DNA of 64,000 nt from assembly GCA_045541135.1 (NCBI GenBank), contig JAZQIO010000091.1, positions 27,366-91,365 of the forward strand, in the 5' to 3' direction. The notes under the pieces are model-generated. The model made no database searches, was not told the origin of the DNA, and saw only the letters and a list, made by a program, of their open reading frames with translations. Positions 43,642 through 53,071 of the stretch are shown here, piece by piece. Source of the stretch: CAZNKU01 sp045541135 (GTDB lineage: Bacteria; Bacillota; Clostridia; Monoglobales; Firm-18). The position numbers were made by a program, and so were the translations under genes. Within the stretch, counting starts at the first letter, position 1. Every line of letters starts with the position of its first letter.

Positions 43642-44919
43642 ATGGATGCAATAATTAAGCAGGTTTATGAAAATTCAATAGCTGATGAAATCGGAATGGA
43701 ACCGGGGGATATTATTGTATCTATCGATGGTCAGAAGCTTAAAGATATTTTAGACTTTAAATTTCTTTCGGCGTCCGATGAATACGAGCTTGAAATATTA
43801 AAAAAAGACGGTACTACGGAAATAATAGAGATTGTAAACGAGGATTATGAAGAGCTTGGTGTAGAGTTTGAAAACGGACTTTTAGACAAGCCTCAGGTTT
43901 GCAAAAATAAGTGTATGTTTTGCTTTGTGGACCAGCTTCCACGTAACTGTATGAGAAAAACTCTGTATTTTAAGGATGATGATTACAGACTTTCCGCACT
44001 TATGGGTAACTATATAACCCTTACAAATCTTGACGAGGCTGACATTGAACGAATTGTAAGAATGCACCTTCCGCGTATTAATATTTCCATACATTCTGCA
44101 AATGCGGAGGTAAGAAGCAAGCTTTTAAACCATAAAAATGCCGATGTTATGCCTTACGTTAAAAGATTTGCAGAGGCCGGCATTACTATGGATTGCCAGG
44201 TTGTTTGTTGCCCCGGCATTAATGACGGGGCAGACCTTGACAATACAATTTGCGAGCTTGCAAAATTCTATCCTCAGGTGCAAAGCTTGTCCGTTGTACC
44301 TGTTGGTTTAACAAAATACAGAGAACACTTGCCAAATCTTGTAAGATTTGATAAAATAAGTGCAGAGGAGCTTATAAAGCAGGTGGAAGGACATCAGCAA
44401 AAATGCCTTGCTGATTTTGGCAGTCATTTTGTATATGCTTCCGACGAGTTTTATGTTAAGGCAGACTATCCTATTCCAAAGCCCGAGGTTTACGAGGGAT
44501 ATTTGCAGATAGAAAACGGCGTTGGTTTGCTTGCATCCTTAAAGGATGAATTTGAGCAGGCAAAGGCTGACTTTAAAAAGGCAGATTATAAAAAAACTGT
44601 TGCAACAGGCGTTTCAGCTGCCCCGTTTATCCGAGGACTTGTGGAAAGTGTGACGGATAACGTAGAGGTTGTTGCAATAAAAAATAATTTTCTTGGTGAA
44701 ACTATAACTGTTGCAGGATTGATTACAGCAGGTGACCTGATTGAACAGTTAAAAGGCAAAGACTTGGGCAAAGCGCTTTTAATCCCACGTGTTATGCTTA
44801 ACCACGATATGATATTTTTAGATGATAAAACAATAGAAGATGTTGAAAAAGAATTAAATGTAAAAGTTATAACCGTGGAAAATGACGGTTGGGACTTAGT
44901 TAATAAATTAGGCAGATAA
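43642..44919 (+). CDS. DUF512 family protein with PDZ and radical-SAM-like domains
   Basis: 425 residues. Residues 1-75 are a PDZ-like domain (DEIGMEPGDIIVSIDGQKL). CKNKCMFC at about 87-94 (CX3CX2C) is the likely 4Fe-4S radical SAM site, and a TIM-barrel-like part follows (INISIHSANAEVRSKLL; MDCQVVCCPGINDGADLDNT). The C-terminal DUF512 domain is at about 205-420. The function is unknown; the gene is often found before der in Firmicutes, as here (11 bases). AAGGGAG precedes ATG 43642. Confidence 0.92.
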   Translation: MDAIIKQVYENSIADEIGMEPGDIIVSIDGQKLKDILDFKFLSASDEYELEILKKDGTTEIIEIVNEDYEELGVEFENGLLDKPQVCKNKCMFCFVDQLPRNCMRKTLYFKDDDYRLSALMGNYITLTNLDEADIERIVRMHLPRINISIHSANAEVRSKLLNHKNADVMPYVKRFAEAGITMDCQVVCCPGINDGADLDNTICELAKFYPQVQSLSVVPVGLTKYREHLPNLVRFDKISAEELIKQVEGHQQKCLADFGSHFVYASDEFYVKADYPIPKPEVYEGYLQIENGVGLLASLKDEFEQAKADFKKADYKKTVATGVSAAPFIRGLVESVTDNVEVVAIKNNFLGETITVAGLITAGDLIEQLKGKDLGKALLIPRVMLNHDMIFLDDKTIEDVEKELNVKVITVENDGWDLVNKLGR

Positions 44920-44930
44920 GAGGTGTTTAA

Positions 44931-46256
44931 ATGGCAAAGCCGGTTGTGGCAATTGTTGGAAGACCTAATGTTGGTAAATCCACTTTGTTTAATAAAATAG
45001 CAGGTAAAAGAATAGCCATAGTAGAGGATACCCCCGGTGTAACCCGTGACAGGCTTTATACCGATGCGGAATGGAACGGCATAACCTTTACTATGATAGA
45101 CACAGGCGGTATTGAGCCTGTATCTACCGACCATATTTTAACAGAAATGCGTAATCAGGCACAGGTTGCCATAGATACAGCAGATGTTATTGTTTTGGTG
45201 GTTGATGTCCGTGAGGGTATGACTGCAACAGATAAGGATGTTGCAAATATGCTTATACGTTCAGGCAAGGAAATTGTTATTGCCTGCAACAAGTGTGATA
45301 CTCCCGGAGACCCGCCACTTCAGATGTACGATTTTTATAATCTTGCTCTTGGTGAGCCCATTCCCGTTTCCGGTGTACACGGTAGCGGTGTAGGTGATTT
45401 GCTTGACGAAATATGCAAGCACTTCCCCGAAGATACCGAGGAAGAAGAGGAAGAGGATATTATAAAAATTGCGGTTGTAGGTAAGCCTAATGCAGGTAAA
45501 TCCTCACTTATAAACCGTATTTTAGGTGAAAACAGAGTTATTGTAAGCCCCATTGCAGGTACAACCCGTGACTCTATTGACACACACTATGAAAAAGACG
45601 GCGACAAGTTTTTGATTATAGATACCGCAGGTATGAGAAAACGCGGTAAGGTGGAAGAAAATATTGAACGCTTTTCCGTTATCCGTGCACTTAGCTCTGT
45701 TGACAGAGCAGATGTTGTACTTATTATGATAGACGCAACAGAGGGTGTTACGGAGCAGGATACAAAAATTGCAGGCTATGCACACGAACAGGGCAAGGCT
45801 TGTATTATATGCGTAAACAAGTGGGATTTAATTGAAAAGGATACAAAGACAATGAACAACTTTCGCTTAGAGGTTCAGGAAGGTCTTTCATATATGCTTT
45901 ATGCACCTATTCTTTTCATTTCCGCAAAGACAGGTCAAAGAGTAGACAAAATTTTTGAAATGGCAAAATATGTTGCAAACCAAAGTGCTATGCGTGTTTC
46001 AACAGGTATGCTTAACGATGTTTTAAATGATGCCACTTCAAGGGTTCAGCCACCATCAGATAAGGGTAAAAGACTTAAAATATTCTACATTACCCAGGCT
46101 TCCGTTAAGCCACCGACATTTGTTATTTTTGTTAACGACAAAAAGCTGGCTCATTTTTCATATATCCGTTATCTGGAAAATCAGCTTCGAAATACCTTTG
46201 GCTTTGAAGGTACACCAATAAGATTTATAATAAGAGAAAGAAGCAAGGAGGACTAA
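44931..46256 (+). CDS. der: Ribosome biogenesis GTPase Der
   Basis: 441 residues. Two tandem GTPase domains, with P-loops GRPNVGKST (residue about 8) and GKPNAGKSS (about 182), DTGG and DTAG switch motifs, and NKCD and NKWD base-recognition motifs. An acidic linker EEEEED separates them, and a KH-like domain forms the C-terminus. It is needed for 50S assembly. The next gene starts two bases after its stop. Confidence 0.98.
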   Translation: MAKPVVAIVGRPNVGKSTLFNKIAGKRIAIVEDTPGVTRDRLYTDAEWNGITFTMIDTGGIEPVSTDHILTEMRNQAQVAIDTADVIVLVVDVREGMTATDKDVANMLIRSGKEIVIACNKCDTPGDPPLQMYDFYNLALGEPIPVSGVHGSGVGDLLDEICKHFPEDTEEEEEEDIIKIAVVGKPNAGKSSLINRILGENRVIVSPIAGTTRDSIDTHYEKDGDKFLIIDTAGMRKRGKVEENIERFSVIRALSSVDRADVVLIMIDATEGVTEQDTKIAGYAHEQGKACIICVNKWDLIEKDTKTMNNFRLEVQEGLSYMLYAPILFISAKTGQRVDKIFEMAKYVANQSAMRVSTGMLNDVLNDATSRVQPPSDKGKRLKIFYITQASVKPPTFVIFVNDKKLAHFSYIRYLENQLRNTFGFEGTPIRFIIRERSKED

Positions 46257-46258
46257 AT

Positions 46259-46894
46259 ATGTCAATTGTTTTAATGCTGATTGTAGGTTATTTACTGGGC
46301 AGTCTTAATTTCTCCATTATCTTTACCAGAATTTTTGCAAAAACCGATGTCCGTGAACACGGAAGCGGTAATGCAGGCTTTACAAACACAATTCGTACAG
46401 CAGGCAAAAAGGTTGGTATATTGGTGTTTGTGTGCGATGCCTTAAAGGCTGTTGCGGCAATACTTATTGCACTTGCCGTTGCAAAGTGGTTACCCTTTGA
46501 CGCATACGTTGGCTACGGCAAATTTGCAGCTGCTTTGGGTGCTGTTTTGGGTCACAACTTCCCTGTTTATTACGGCTTCAGAGGCGGTAAGGGTATAGTG
46601 GTTTCCATTGCGGTTATATTCAGCCTTAACTGGATTACAGGATGTCTTACTTTGGGTGCATTTCTTGTTGTATTTGCCATTACGGGTATTGTATCTGCAA
46701 GCTCGCTTACAGGTGCTGCAACTGTTGTTATTTCCACAATAGTTATGTTTATTTTCGGTTGGGCAGGTGTTGAGGTTGCTCAGCTTGTACTTATGACGGT
46801 AATGGGTATTCTTGCTTTTTATATGCACAGAGCAAATATCAAAAGACTTATAGCAGGTACGGAAAGCAGTTTTAAAAAGAAGAATAAAAAATAA
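46259..46894 (+). CDS. plsY: Acyl-phosphate:glycerol-3-phosphate acyltransferase
   Basis: 211 residues with about five membrane spans. PlsY motifs: GSLNFSIIFTRI, HGSGNAGFTNTIRTAGKK, and GHNFPVYYGFRGGKGIVV. It makes lysophosphatidic acid from acyl phosphate and glycerol-3-phosphate, the first step of phospholipid synthesis. It is followed by gpsA, which supplies its substrate. Confidence 0.97.
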   Translation: MSIVLMLIVGYLLGSLNFSIIFTRIFAKTDVREHGSGNAGFTNTIRTAGKKVGILVFVCDALKAVAAILIALAVAKWLPFDAYVGYGKFAAALGAVLGHNFPVYYGFRGGKGIVVSIAVIFSLNWITGCLTLGAFLVVFAITGIVSASSLTGAATVVISTIVMFIFGWAGVEVAQLVLMTVMGILAFYMHRANIKRLIAGTESSFKKKNKK

Positions 46895-46909
46895 TTCGGA
46901 GGGGCTACT

Positions 46910-47932
46910 ATGGCTAAGGTTTCGGTTTTGGGCTCGGGCAGTTGGGGTACAGCAATGGCAATGTGCCTTGCAAATAACGGTCACGACCTTTTGTTGTGGT
47001 CACGAAGTGAGAAAACCACAGCTTCTTTATCAAAAACACGCGTTAACGAAAAGTATCTGCCGGATGTAGTTTTGCCGGAAAATATAGATTATACAAGTGA
47101 TATTTCAAAGTGCGGAGATGCAGATGTTATCATTGTTGCGACTCCGTCACATACAGTTCGTGAAGTATGCAGGGCTGTTGCTCCTTATATAATTGACGGG
47201 CAGATTGTTGTAAGCATATCAAAGGGCTTTGATATGGAAAATTATAACAGACTTTCACAGGTCATAACGGAAGAAATTCCAAACTGTAAGGTTGCGGCAA
47301 TGTCAGGACCGTCCCATGCAGAGGAGGTTGTTAAAAAGCTTCCTACAACAAATGTGGTGGCATGTAAGGACATTGAGGTTGCAAAATTTATTCAGAAAAT
47401 TTTTAATTCCGAGTGCTTCAGAATTTACACTACCGACGATATTGTAGGTGTAGAGCTTGGCGGTTCGCTTAAAAACGTAATCGCACTTTGTGCAGGTATA
47501 AGCGACGGTCTTGGTTATGGTGACAACACCAAGGCGGCACTTATGACACGCGGTATGGCAGAAATTATACGCCTTGGTCTTGCTATGGGTGCTAAGTACG
47601 AAACATTTACGGGACTTTCAGGCATAGGTGACCTTATAGTAACCTGTACAAGTATGCACTCCCGTAACAGACGTGCAGGCATACTTATAGGTAAGGGAAA
47701 AACTGCCGAAGAGGCTCAGCAGGAAGTTAAAATGGTTGTTGAGGGTGTAAAGACTGCAAAGGCAGTAAAGCACCTTTCCGAAAGGTTTAATGTTGAAATG
47801 CCTATTTCTCAGGTTGCATATGAGGTTTTATTTGAGAATATGCCGGTAAAGGAAAGTGTACCTGCACTTATGAACCGTGCTATGAGAAGCGAAAGAGAAA
47901 TTTATACCTCTATGGGTGGTCGTAATGTATAA
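46910..47932 (+). CDS. gpsA: Glycerol-3-phosphate dehydrogenase [NAD(P)+]
   Basis: 340 residues. Rossmann motif VLGSGSWGTAMAMCL at the N-terminus, IVVSISKGFD, SGPSHAEEV, ELGGSLKNVIALCAGISDGL (with the active-site Lys), and GLSGIGDLIVTCTS. It reduces dihydroxyacetone phosphate to sn-glycerol-3-phosphate for PlsY. The end overlaps the next gene by eight bases. Confidence 0.97.
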   Translation: MAKVSVLGSGSWGTAMAMCLANNGHDLLLWSRSEKTTASLSKTRVNEKYLPDVVLPENIDYTSDISKCGDADVIIVATPSHTVREVCRAVAPYIIDGQIVVSISKGFDMENYNRLSQVITEEIPNCKVAAMSGPSHAEEVVKKLPTTNVVACKDIEVAKFIQKIFNSECFRIYTTDDIVGVELGGSLKNVIALCAGISDGLGYGDNTKAALMTRGMAEIIRLGLAMGAKYETFTGLSGIGDLIVTCTSMHSRNRRAGILIGKGKTAEEAQQEVKMVVEGVKTAKAVKHLSERFNVEMPISQVAYEVLFENMPVKESVPALMNRAMRSEREIYTSMGGRNV

Positions 47933-48446
47933 CATACTTGTAAAAGAAAGATATGATGAAGTATATAAAATAATGGAGGATAACTTTCCTCCCGATGAAC
48001 GCAGAAGCTATGATGGTCAAAAAGCGCTTATGGACGAGGATAATTATTGCGTCTATACCGTGGAAGATGACGGAAAAATAATTGCCTTTTTTGCAGTGTG
48101 GTTTTTGGACGGCTTTGTGTTTGCAGAACATCTTGCGGTGGATAAAAAGTACCATAACTGTGGCATAGGAACAAAGCTTATTAAAAAGGTTCTGGATTCC
48201 ATTGATATTCCTATGGTCCTTGAAATTGAACTTGAAAATTCGTCGGATATGGCTAAAAGACGAGCAGGCTTTTACAGACGTCTTGGCTTTAATGTCAATT
48301 GTTATGAGTACGAACAACCTTCATTCGGTGAAGGCAAAAGTGCAATTCCCATGCACCTTGTTTCATATCCAAATGCACTTGACGAAGAAGAATTTATGAA
48401 GTACAAAAAAGCAATTTTTAAAGAAATATACCATATTGAACTTTAG
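47925..48446 (+). CDS. GNAT-family N-acetyltransferase
   Basis: 173 residues from ATG 47925, inside the last codons of gpsA, so translational coupling is likely. The GNAT core shows FAEHLAVDKKYHNCGIGTKL (acetyl-CoA-binding R/QxxGxG/A-like motif) and RAGFYRRLGF near the end. The substrate is unknown. An alternative GTG at 47916 overlaps further and has no better ribosome binding site. Confidence 0.85.
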   Translation: MYNILVKERYDEVYKIMEDNFPPDERRSYDGQKALMDEDNYCVYTVEDDGKIIAFFAVWFLDGFVFAEHLAVDKKYHNCGIGTKLIKKVLDSIDIPMVLEIELENSSDMAKRRAGFYRRLGFNVNCYEYEQPSFGEGKSAIPMHLVSYPNALDEEEFMKYKKAIFKEIYHIEL

Positions 48447-48466
48447 GGGCGATTCGTTAATCGCCC
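48447..48466. other. Short perfect hairpin between the GNAT and MFS genes
   Basis: GGGCGATT-CGTT-AATCGCCC starts directly after the GNAT stop. Without a T run it may slow or stabilise the message, not end it. Confidence 0.5.
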
Positions 48467-48498
48467 GTTAATTATGTAGAAATTTAGGAGTTATAAAA

Positions 48499-49656
48499 AT
48501 GAAGGAAAAGACATTTTCGAAAGATTCAATACTTGCCCTTATAGGTGCATTTTGTTACATATCCTGTGCAACAATGGCTATGCCCATAACGGCAGGTTTT
48601 ACTAAAAGCCTTGGAGGCTCTGCCGAGCTTATGGGGATTATGACAGGTCTTATGTATCTGGTTTCACTTTGTGTACGTCCTGTTGCAGGTAACCTTGCTG
48701 ACAAAATTAAAAAATCTACCCTTACAATATGGGGTTCGGGCCTTATGCTTGTTACAAATTTTGTTTATGCCATTGCCCCTAACCTTTGGGTGCTAACAAT
48801 CGCACGTGTTGTTTGCGGTATAGGTTATGCGGCTTGTACGGTTGGTCTTTCAACCTGGTTTTCAATGCTTGTTCCAAGCAACAAGGTTGGTAAAGCTATG
48901 GGTATTTACGGTACAATGCAGGCTATTAGCATGGCTATTGTAGGTAAGGTTGCAATATCCGTTTCCAATACCTGGAACGAAAGAACAGCCTTTGTTGTGG
49001 CAGCTTTGTTTGCAGTTGTAACCTTTGTGCTTTCATTTATCATTAAAGACAGAGGTGAACCAATTGTAAAAGAAGGTACACCAAAGAAAAAAATTCGACT
49101 TCTTGATATTAACGTTTTACCTGTTGCACTTATTCTTATGCTGTTTACAATTCCGTACAATGCAACTCAGGGTCTTATTAAAGAATATGTACCTGCAAGA
49201 GGCTTTGAAGTAGATGCAGGCTGGTTTATAACAATGTATGCTATTTTTCTTATTTTCCTTCGAGTTGGTTTCAGAAACTTTTTTGATAAGGTTAAGTACA
49301 GAAACTTTTTGTTTATAAGTCTTGTAAGCTCAATTGTTGCAATGACTTGTCTTCACTTTGTAAGCAACTATGTGTTTATGGCTGTTGCATCACTTTGTAT
49401 GGCAGGTGGATATGGTATAATGTGCTCTGTTACACAGGCTACTGCAATTAAGCTTGCAGGTGGCAAGGAAAACCGCGGTGTTGCAAACTCTACATACTAT
49501 ATGGGCTTTGACTCAGGTATGGCACTTGGCCCTACAATAGGCGGATTTTTAATGGCAAAGCTGCCTGTTGAAATGTTCTACCCGGCACTTATGGTATGCT
49601 CGGTACTTGCATTTGTAATTTACCTTGTATGCAAGAAGAAAATTGATAATGCGTAA
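48499..49656 (+). CDS. Major facilitator superfamily transporter
   Basis: 385 residues with 12 predicted membrane spans, without signal peptide. The MFS motif A region reads GNLADKIKKS after span 2, and motif C-like GMALGPTIGG lies in the second half. Close in style to drug or metabolite exporters of the DHA1 type; substrate unknown. AGGAG precedes ATG 48499. The mobile element begins two bases after its stop. Confidence 0.9.
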   Translation: MKEKTFSKDSILALIGAFCYISCATMAMPITAGFTKSLGGSAELMGIMTGLMYLVSLCVRPVAGNLADKIKKSTLTIWGSGLMLVTNFVYAIAPNLWVLTIARVVCGIGYAACTVGLSTWFSMLVPSNKVGKAMGIYGTMQAISMAIVGKVAISVSNTWNERTAFVVAALFAVVTFVLSFIIKDRGEPIVKEGTPKKKIRLLDINVLPVALILMLFTIPYNATQGLIKEYVPARGFEVDAGWFITMYAIFLIFLRVGFRNFFDKVKYRNFLFISLVSSIVAMTCLHFVSNYVFMAVASLCMAGGYGIMCSVTQATAIKLAGGKENRGVANSTYYMGFDSGMALGPTIGGFLMAKLPVEMFYPALMVCSVLAFVIYLVCKKKIDNA

Positions 49657-49700
49657 TAAAAAAGACTTCTCATATGAAGTGTACTGTTAAGGATATTTTT

Positions 49701-49758
49701 TACAATCCCTCAGTCTTTGCCTTTGGCAAATCCAGCTCCCTTTACACAAGGGAGCCTT
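49701..49758. repeat. Palindromic repeat, single unit (family R2) inside the 446-bp element
   Basis: TACAATCCCTCAGTC, a small hairpin, then AGCTCCCTTTACACAAGGGAGCC. It matches the right half of 29814-29949 read on the other strand. Confidence 0.75.
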
Positions 49759-49760
49759 TT

Positions 49761-50087
49761 TTATGTGGCACAAAGTTTCCCATAAGCCAATACGCCGTAG
49801 AGTGAGGGATTGCAAATCGTTTCGAAGTTTCGAAAAAATTGGCGTAAAATCGCCCGTATCATTTCCCTCTGCTGACGGGTGATTTTAGGAGTCAGTGCGA
49901 TAAGTTCGCATATGACGACGGCGACAATTTTAAGAAACTGACGAATTACGAGTTGCTGACCGAACGTCCCGGCGCCGATTTTTTGCTTACTTTTTGTCGG
50001 AGCAAAAAGTAAGTCCTCCGCGGACAGCGGAAATAAAAGAAAAAGACAATAACTGATCAAGTTACTGTCCTTTAGAGTACACTTCAT
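49761..50087 (-). CDS. Hypothetical small protein inside the 446-bp element
   Basis: 108 residues. The ATG lies in the right terminal repeat. The second half is basic and helical (LTPKITRQQREMIRAILRQF), the first half hydrophobic. There is no ribosome binding site of note. It might be a real element-borne protein or an accidental frame through a structured repeat; I lean to the latter. Confidence 0.25.
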   Translation of the reverse strand: MKCTLKDSNLISYCLFLLFPLSAEDLLFAPTKSKQKIGAGTFGQQLVIRQFLKIVAVVICELIALTPKITRQQREMIRAILRQFFRNFETICNPSLYGVLAYGKLCAT

Positions 50088-50187
50088 AAGAAAAGTCTTT
50101 TTTGTATTTAAATTGAATTATTATATTGTTTTTTATTTAATTTTGTAGTATAATAGAAAGGTCAGTTGAGATAAAGGAGTATATGTT

Positions 50188-51675
50188 ATGAAATGCAGAA
50201 TTGGTTTTGACAATGACAAATATTTGCAGATGCAATCACAGTATATAGGGGAGAGAATATCCGCTTTTGGTGAAAAGCTGTACCTTGAGCTTGGAGGAAA
50301 GCTGTTTGACGACTTTCACGCTTCAAGAGTACTTCCCGGTTTTAAGCCCGACAGTAAGGTTAAAATGCTTTTGCACCTTAAAGACAAGCTTGAAATTGTT
50401 ATAGCTATAGGCGCAATGGATATTGTAAACAACAAAATCCGCGGTGACTATAACATTACTTATGATATGGATGTTCTTCGTCTTATAGATGCATTCGGTA
50501 CAATAGGTCTTTATGTGGGAAGTGTTGTCATTACCCAGTACACCGGACAGCCTCAGGTAGACAAGTTTAAGAAAAAGCTTGAAAGTCAGGGCGTAAAGGT
50601 GTTTATGCATTATATGATTGACGGATATCCTACAGATATTGAACACATTGTAAGTGACGAGGGCTTCGGTAAAAATGAATATGTTGAAACCACAAGACCT
50701 TTGGTTGTTGTTACTGCACCCGGACCGGGAAGCGGTAAAATGGCAACCTGCCTTTCTCAGCTATACCATGAAAATAAAAGGGGAATTAAAGCAGGCTATG
50801 CAAAATTTGAAACCTTCCCCGTTTGGAATTTGCCTCTTAACCACCCTGTAAACCTTGCTTACGAGGCGGCAACGGCAGACCTTAACGACGTTAATATGAT
50901 TGACCCGTTCCACCTTTCAGCATACGGTGAAACTACTGTAAATTACAACAGAGACATTGAAGTTTTTCCGGTTTTAAATGCTATATTTGAAAAGATTTTA
51001 GGAGAAAGCCCCTATAAATCACCTACAGATATGGGTGTGAATATGGCGGGAAAATGTATTTTTGATGACGATGCTGTTTGTAAAGCTTCGGGCAATGAAA
51101 TTGTAAGAAGATATTACAACACACTTATAAACAGAAAAAAAGGCACTGCAACAATGGAAGAGGTGCTAAAGCTTGAACTTATTATGAAGCAGGCAGGTGT
51201 AAGCACAGAGGACAGAGCCTGCGTAAAGCCCGCACTTTTAAAGGCGGAAAGCACAGGTGCTCCTGCGGCGTCTATTGAGCTTCCCGACGGCAGAGTTGTA
51301 ACCGGTAAAACAAGTGCTCTTTTAGGTGCATCTGCGGCGGCTATTTTAAATGCCCTAAAGGCTTTGGCAGACCTTGATGATGATGTATACCTTATTTCAC
51401 CGGAGGTTATAGAGCCTATTCAGGATCTTAAAACAAAAAATCTTGGAAACCACAATCCAAGACTTCATATTGACGAAACTTTAATAGCACTTGCAATAAG
51501 TGCTACAACAAACGAAACTGCCGCAAAGGCATTTTCAAAGCTTGAAGATTTACGTGGTGCAGAGGCACATTCTTCGGTAATTTTGTCACAAATTGATGAT
51601 TCTACCTTTAAAAAGCTTGGAATTAATCTTACTTGTGAAGCTGTTTATCAGACGAAAAAACTATACCATGCATGA
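50188..51675 (+). CDS. DUF1846 family protein
   Basis: 495 residues, which is the normal length. Recognisable stretches include GFDNDKYLQMQSQYIGERIS at the N-terminus, VVTAPGPGSGKMATCLSQLY (a P-loop-like turn), and NMAGKCIFDDDAVCKAS. Structures of the family are known but its function is not; it is widespread in Firmicutes. AAAGGAG precedes ATG 50188. It is followed by fprA after eight bases, so the two form an operon. Confidence 0.93.
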   Translation: MKCRIGFDNDKYLQMQSQYIGERISAFGEKLYLELGGKLFDDFHASRVLPGFKPDSKVKMLLHLKDKLEIVIAIGAMDIVNNKIRGDYNITYDMDVLRLIDAFGTIGLYVGSVVITQYTGQPQVDKFKKKLESQGVKVFMHYMIDGYPTDIEHIVSDEGFGKNEYVETTRPLVVVTAPGPGSGKMATCLSQLYHENKRGIKAGYAKFETFPVWNLPLNHPVNLAYEAATADLNDVNMIDPFHLSAYGETTVNYNRDIEVFPVLNAIFEKILGESPYKSPTDMGVNMAGKCIFDDDAVCKASGNEIVRRYYNTLINRKKGTATMEEVLKLELIMKQAGVSTEDRACVKPALLKAESTGAPAASIELPDGRVVTGKTSALLGASAAAILNALKALADLDDDVYLISPEVIEPIQDLKTKNLGNHNPRLHIDETLIALAISATTNETAAKAFSKLEDLRGAEAHSSVILSQIDDSTFKKLGINLTCEAVYQTKKLYHA

Positions 51676-51683
51676 GGTGAAAT

Positions 51684-52850
51684 ATGATTAAAAATATAAC
51701 AGATTCAGTTATCTACATTGGTGTTGACGATAAAACACTTGACTTGTTTGAAAGTCAGTATATTATACCTAACGGTATTTCCTATAATTCATATGTGATT
51801 ATGGATGAAAAAATAGCAATTATGGATACTGTTGACAAACGCGGCACAGATGAATGGCTTGCAAATATGGAAAAGGTTTTGGATGGAAAAGCACCTGATT
51901 ATCTGGTTGTTTTGCATATGGAACCCGACCACGCAGGCAATATTCAGAATCTTTGCGAAAAATATCCTGATATGCAGATTGTTGTTAATAAAAAGACAGC
52001 GGCTATGATACCGCAGTTTTTTGAAATGGATATTAATGATCGCAGTGTTGTTGTTGAAGAAGGCGGTAAGCTTTCTTTGGGTGCACACGAACTTACCTTC
52101 GTAATGGCACCTATGATTCATTGGCCTGAGGTTATGGTGGCTTATGATTCAACAGAAAAAATACTTTTCTCTGCTGATGCTTTCGGCAAATTCGGAGCTT
52201 TGGATGCAGACGAGGACTGGACCTGCGAGGCAAGAAGATATTATATAAACATAGTTGGTAAATACGGCGTGCAGGTACAGGCATTGCTTAAAAAGGCGGC
52301 GGCTTTGGATATACAGATTATATGCCCACTTCACGGTCCTATACTTACAGAGAATTTGGGTTATTATATAGGCAAGTACGATGTATGGAGCAGTTACGAG
52401 CCGGAAGATGACGGCGTTTTGGTGGCTTATGCTTCAATACACGGCAATACAAGAAAAGCTGTTGAAAAGCTGGTTGAAATTTTAAAGGAAAAGGGTGCAA
52501 AAAAGGTTGCAGTTACAGACCTTGCACGTGAGGATATGGCAGAGGCAATAGAAGATGCCTTCAGATATGACAAGCTTATTGTTGCAAGTCCTACTTATGA
52601 CGGTTGTCTGTTCCCTTGTATGGAAGACTTTTTGTATCACCTTAAAATAAAAACATACCGTAACCGCAAGGTTGGTATTGTTGAAAACGGCTCATGGGCA
52701 CCAATGTCCGGCAAGCTTATGAAGGCATATTTTGAACAGATGAAGGATATTACACTGTGCGAAAACACAGTTACAATTAAATCATCTATGAAGGAAAATA
52801 ATATAGAAGAACTTGAAAAGCTTGCAGAGGAAATTCTTAAAGGGCTGTAA
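51684..52850 (+). CDS. fprA: FprA-type flavodiiron protein (O2/NO reductase)
   Basis: 388 residues. The metallo-beta-lactamase-like part has the diiron motif HMEPDHAGN at about residue 79, further His (MIHWPEVMV), Asp (FSADAFG) and CPLHGP. A flavodoxin domain (about 250-388, LVAYASIHGNTRKAVEKL) binds FMN. It reduces O2 to water or NO to N2O, protecting anaerobes. The electron donor (rubredoxin or similar) is not nearby. Confidence 0.96.
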   Translation: MIKNITDSVIYIGVDDKTLDLFESQYIIPNGISYNSYVIMDEKIAIMDTVDKRGTDEWLANMEKVLDGKAPDYLVVLHMEPDHAGNIQNLCEKYPDMQIVVNKKTAAMIPQFFEMDINDRSVVVEEGGKLSLGAHELTFVMAPMIHWPEVMVAYDSTEKILFSADAFGKFGALDADEDWTCEARRYYINIVGKYGVQVQALLKKAAALDIQIICPLHGPILTENLGYYIGKYDVWSSYEPEDDGVLVAYASIHGNTRKAVEKLVEILKEKGAKKVAVTDLAREDMAEAIEDAFRYDKLIVASPTYDGCLFPCMEDFLYHLKIKTYRNRKVGIVENGSWAPMSGKLMKAYFEQMKDITLCENTVTIKSSMKENNIEELEKLAEEILKGL

Positions 52851-52885
52851 AAATAGTCCAGACCATAAAAACAATAATTTGAATT

Positions 52886-52921
52886 GGAAAATATCTTATT
52901 AAAAAGATATTTTCCTTTTTT
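52886..52921 (+). terminator. Terminator of DUF1846-fprA
   Basis: GGAAAATATCTT and AAGATATTTTCC, a perfect 12-base stem with loop ATTAAA, then six Ts. Confidence 0.9.
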
Positions 52922-52934
52922 GTTTTTATTATGA

Positions 52935-52994
52935 ACAAACTTCACCCTCGCAGTATCTTTATACAGCTTCGGGTAACCCTTCGGTTCAGTTTGT
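52935..52994 (+). repeat. 60-bp dispersed repeat, copy 3 (family R1)
   Basis: ACAAACT ... AGTTTGT with TTCACCCTCGC, GTATCTTTATAC and GGGTAACCC inside. It lies directly behind the fprA terminator. Confidence 0.9.
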
Positions 52995-53071
52995 CCATTC
53001 TGAAGCAATTTTTCCTAGCTCTGACAAATAGAAGAAAGTCTTTGTATTAGGAGAAAATATAAAATAAAGTG

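Larger units (their letters stand above)
49658..50103. mobile_element. 446-bp element with 38-bp terminal inverted repeats (MITE-like)
   Basis: The ends 49658-49695 and 50066-50103 are inverted copies, 33 of 38 bases matching (shared core TATGAAGTGTACT). The left part contains one R2 unit (49701-49758). The interior has a CTTACTTTTTG/CAAAAAGTAAG hairpin and locally higher GC than its surroundings. No transposase is inside, so movement would need an enzyme from elsewhere. It sits between the MFS and DUF1846 genes without breaking either. Confidence 0.75.
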
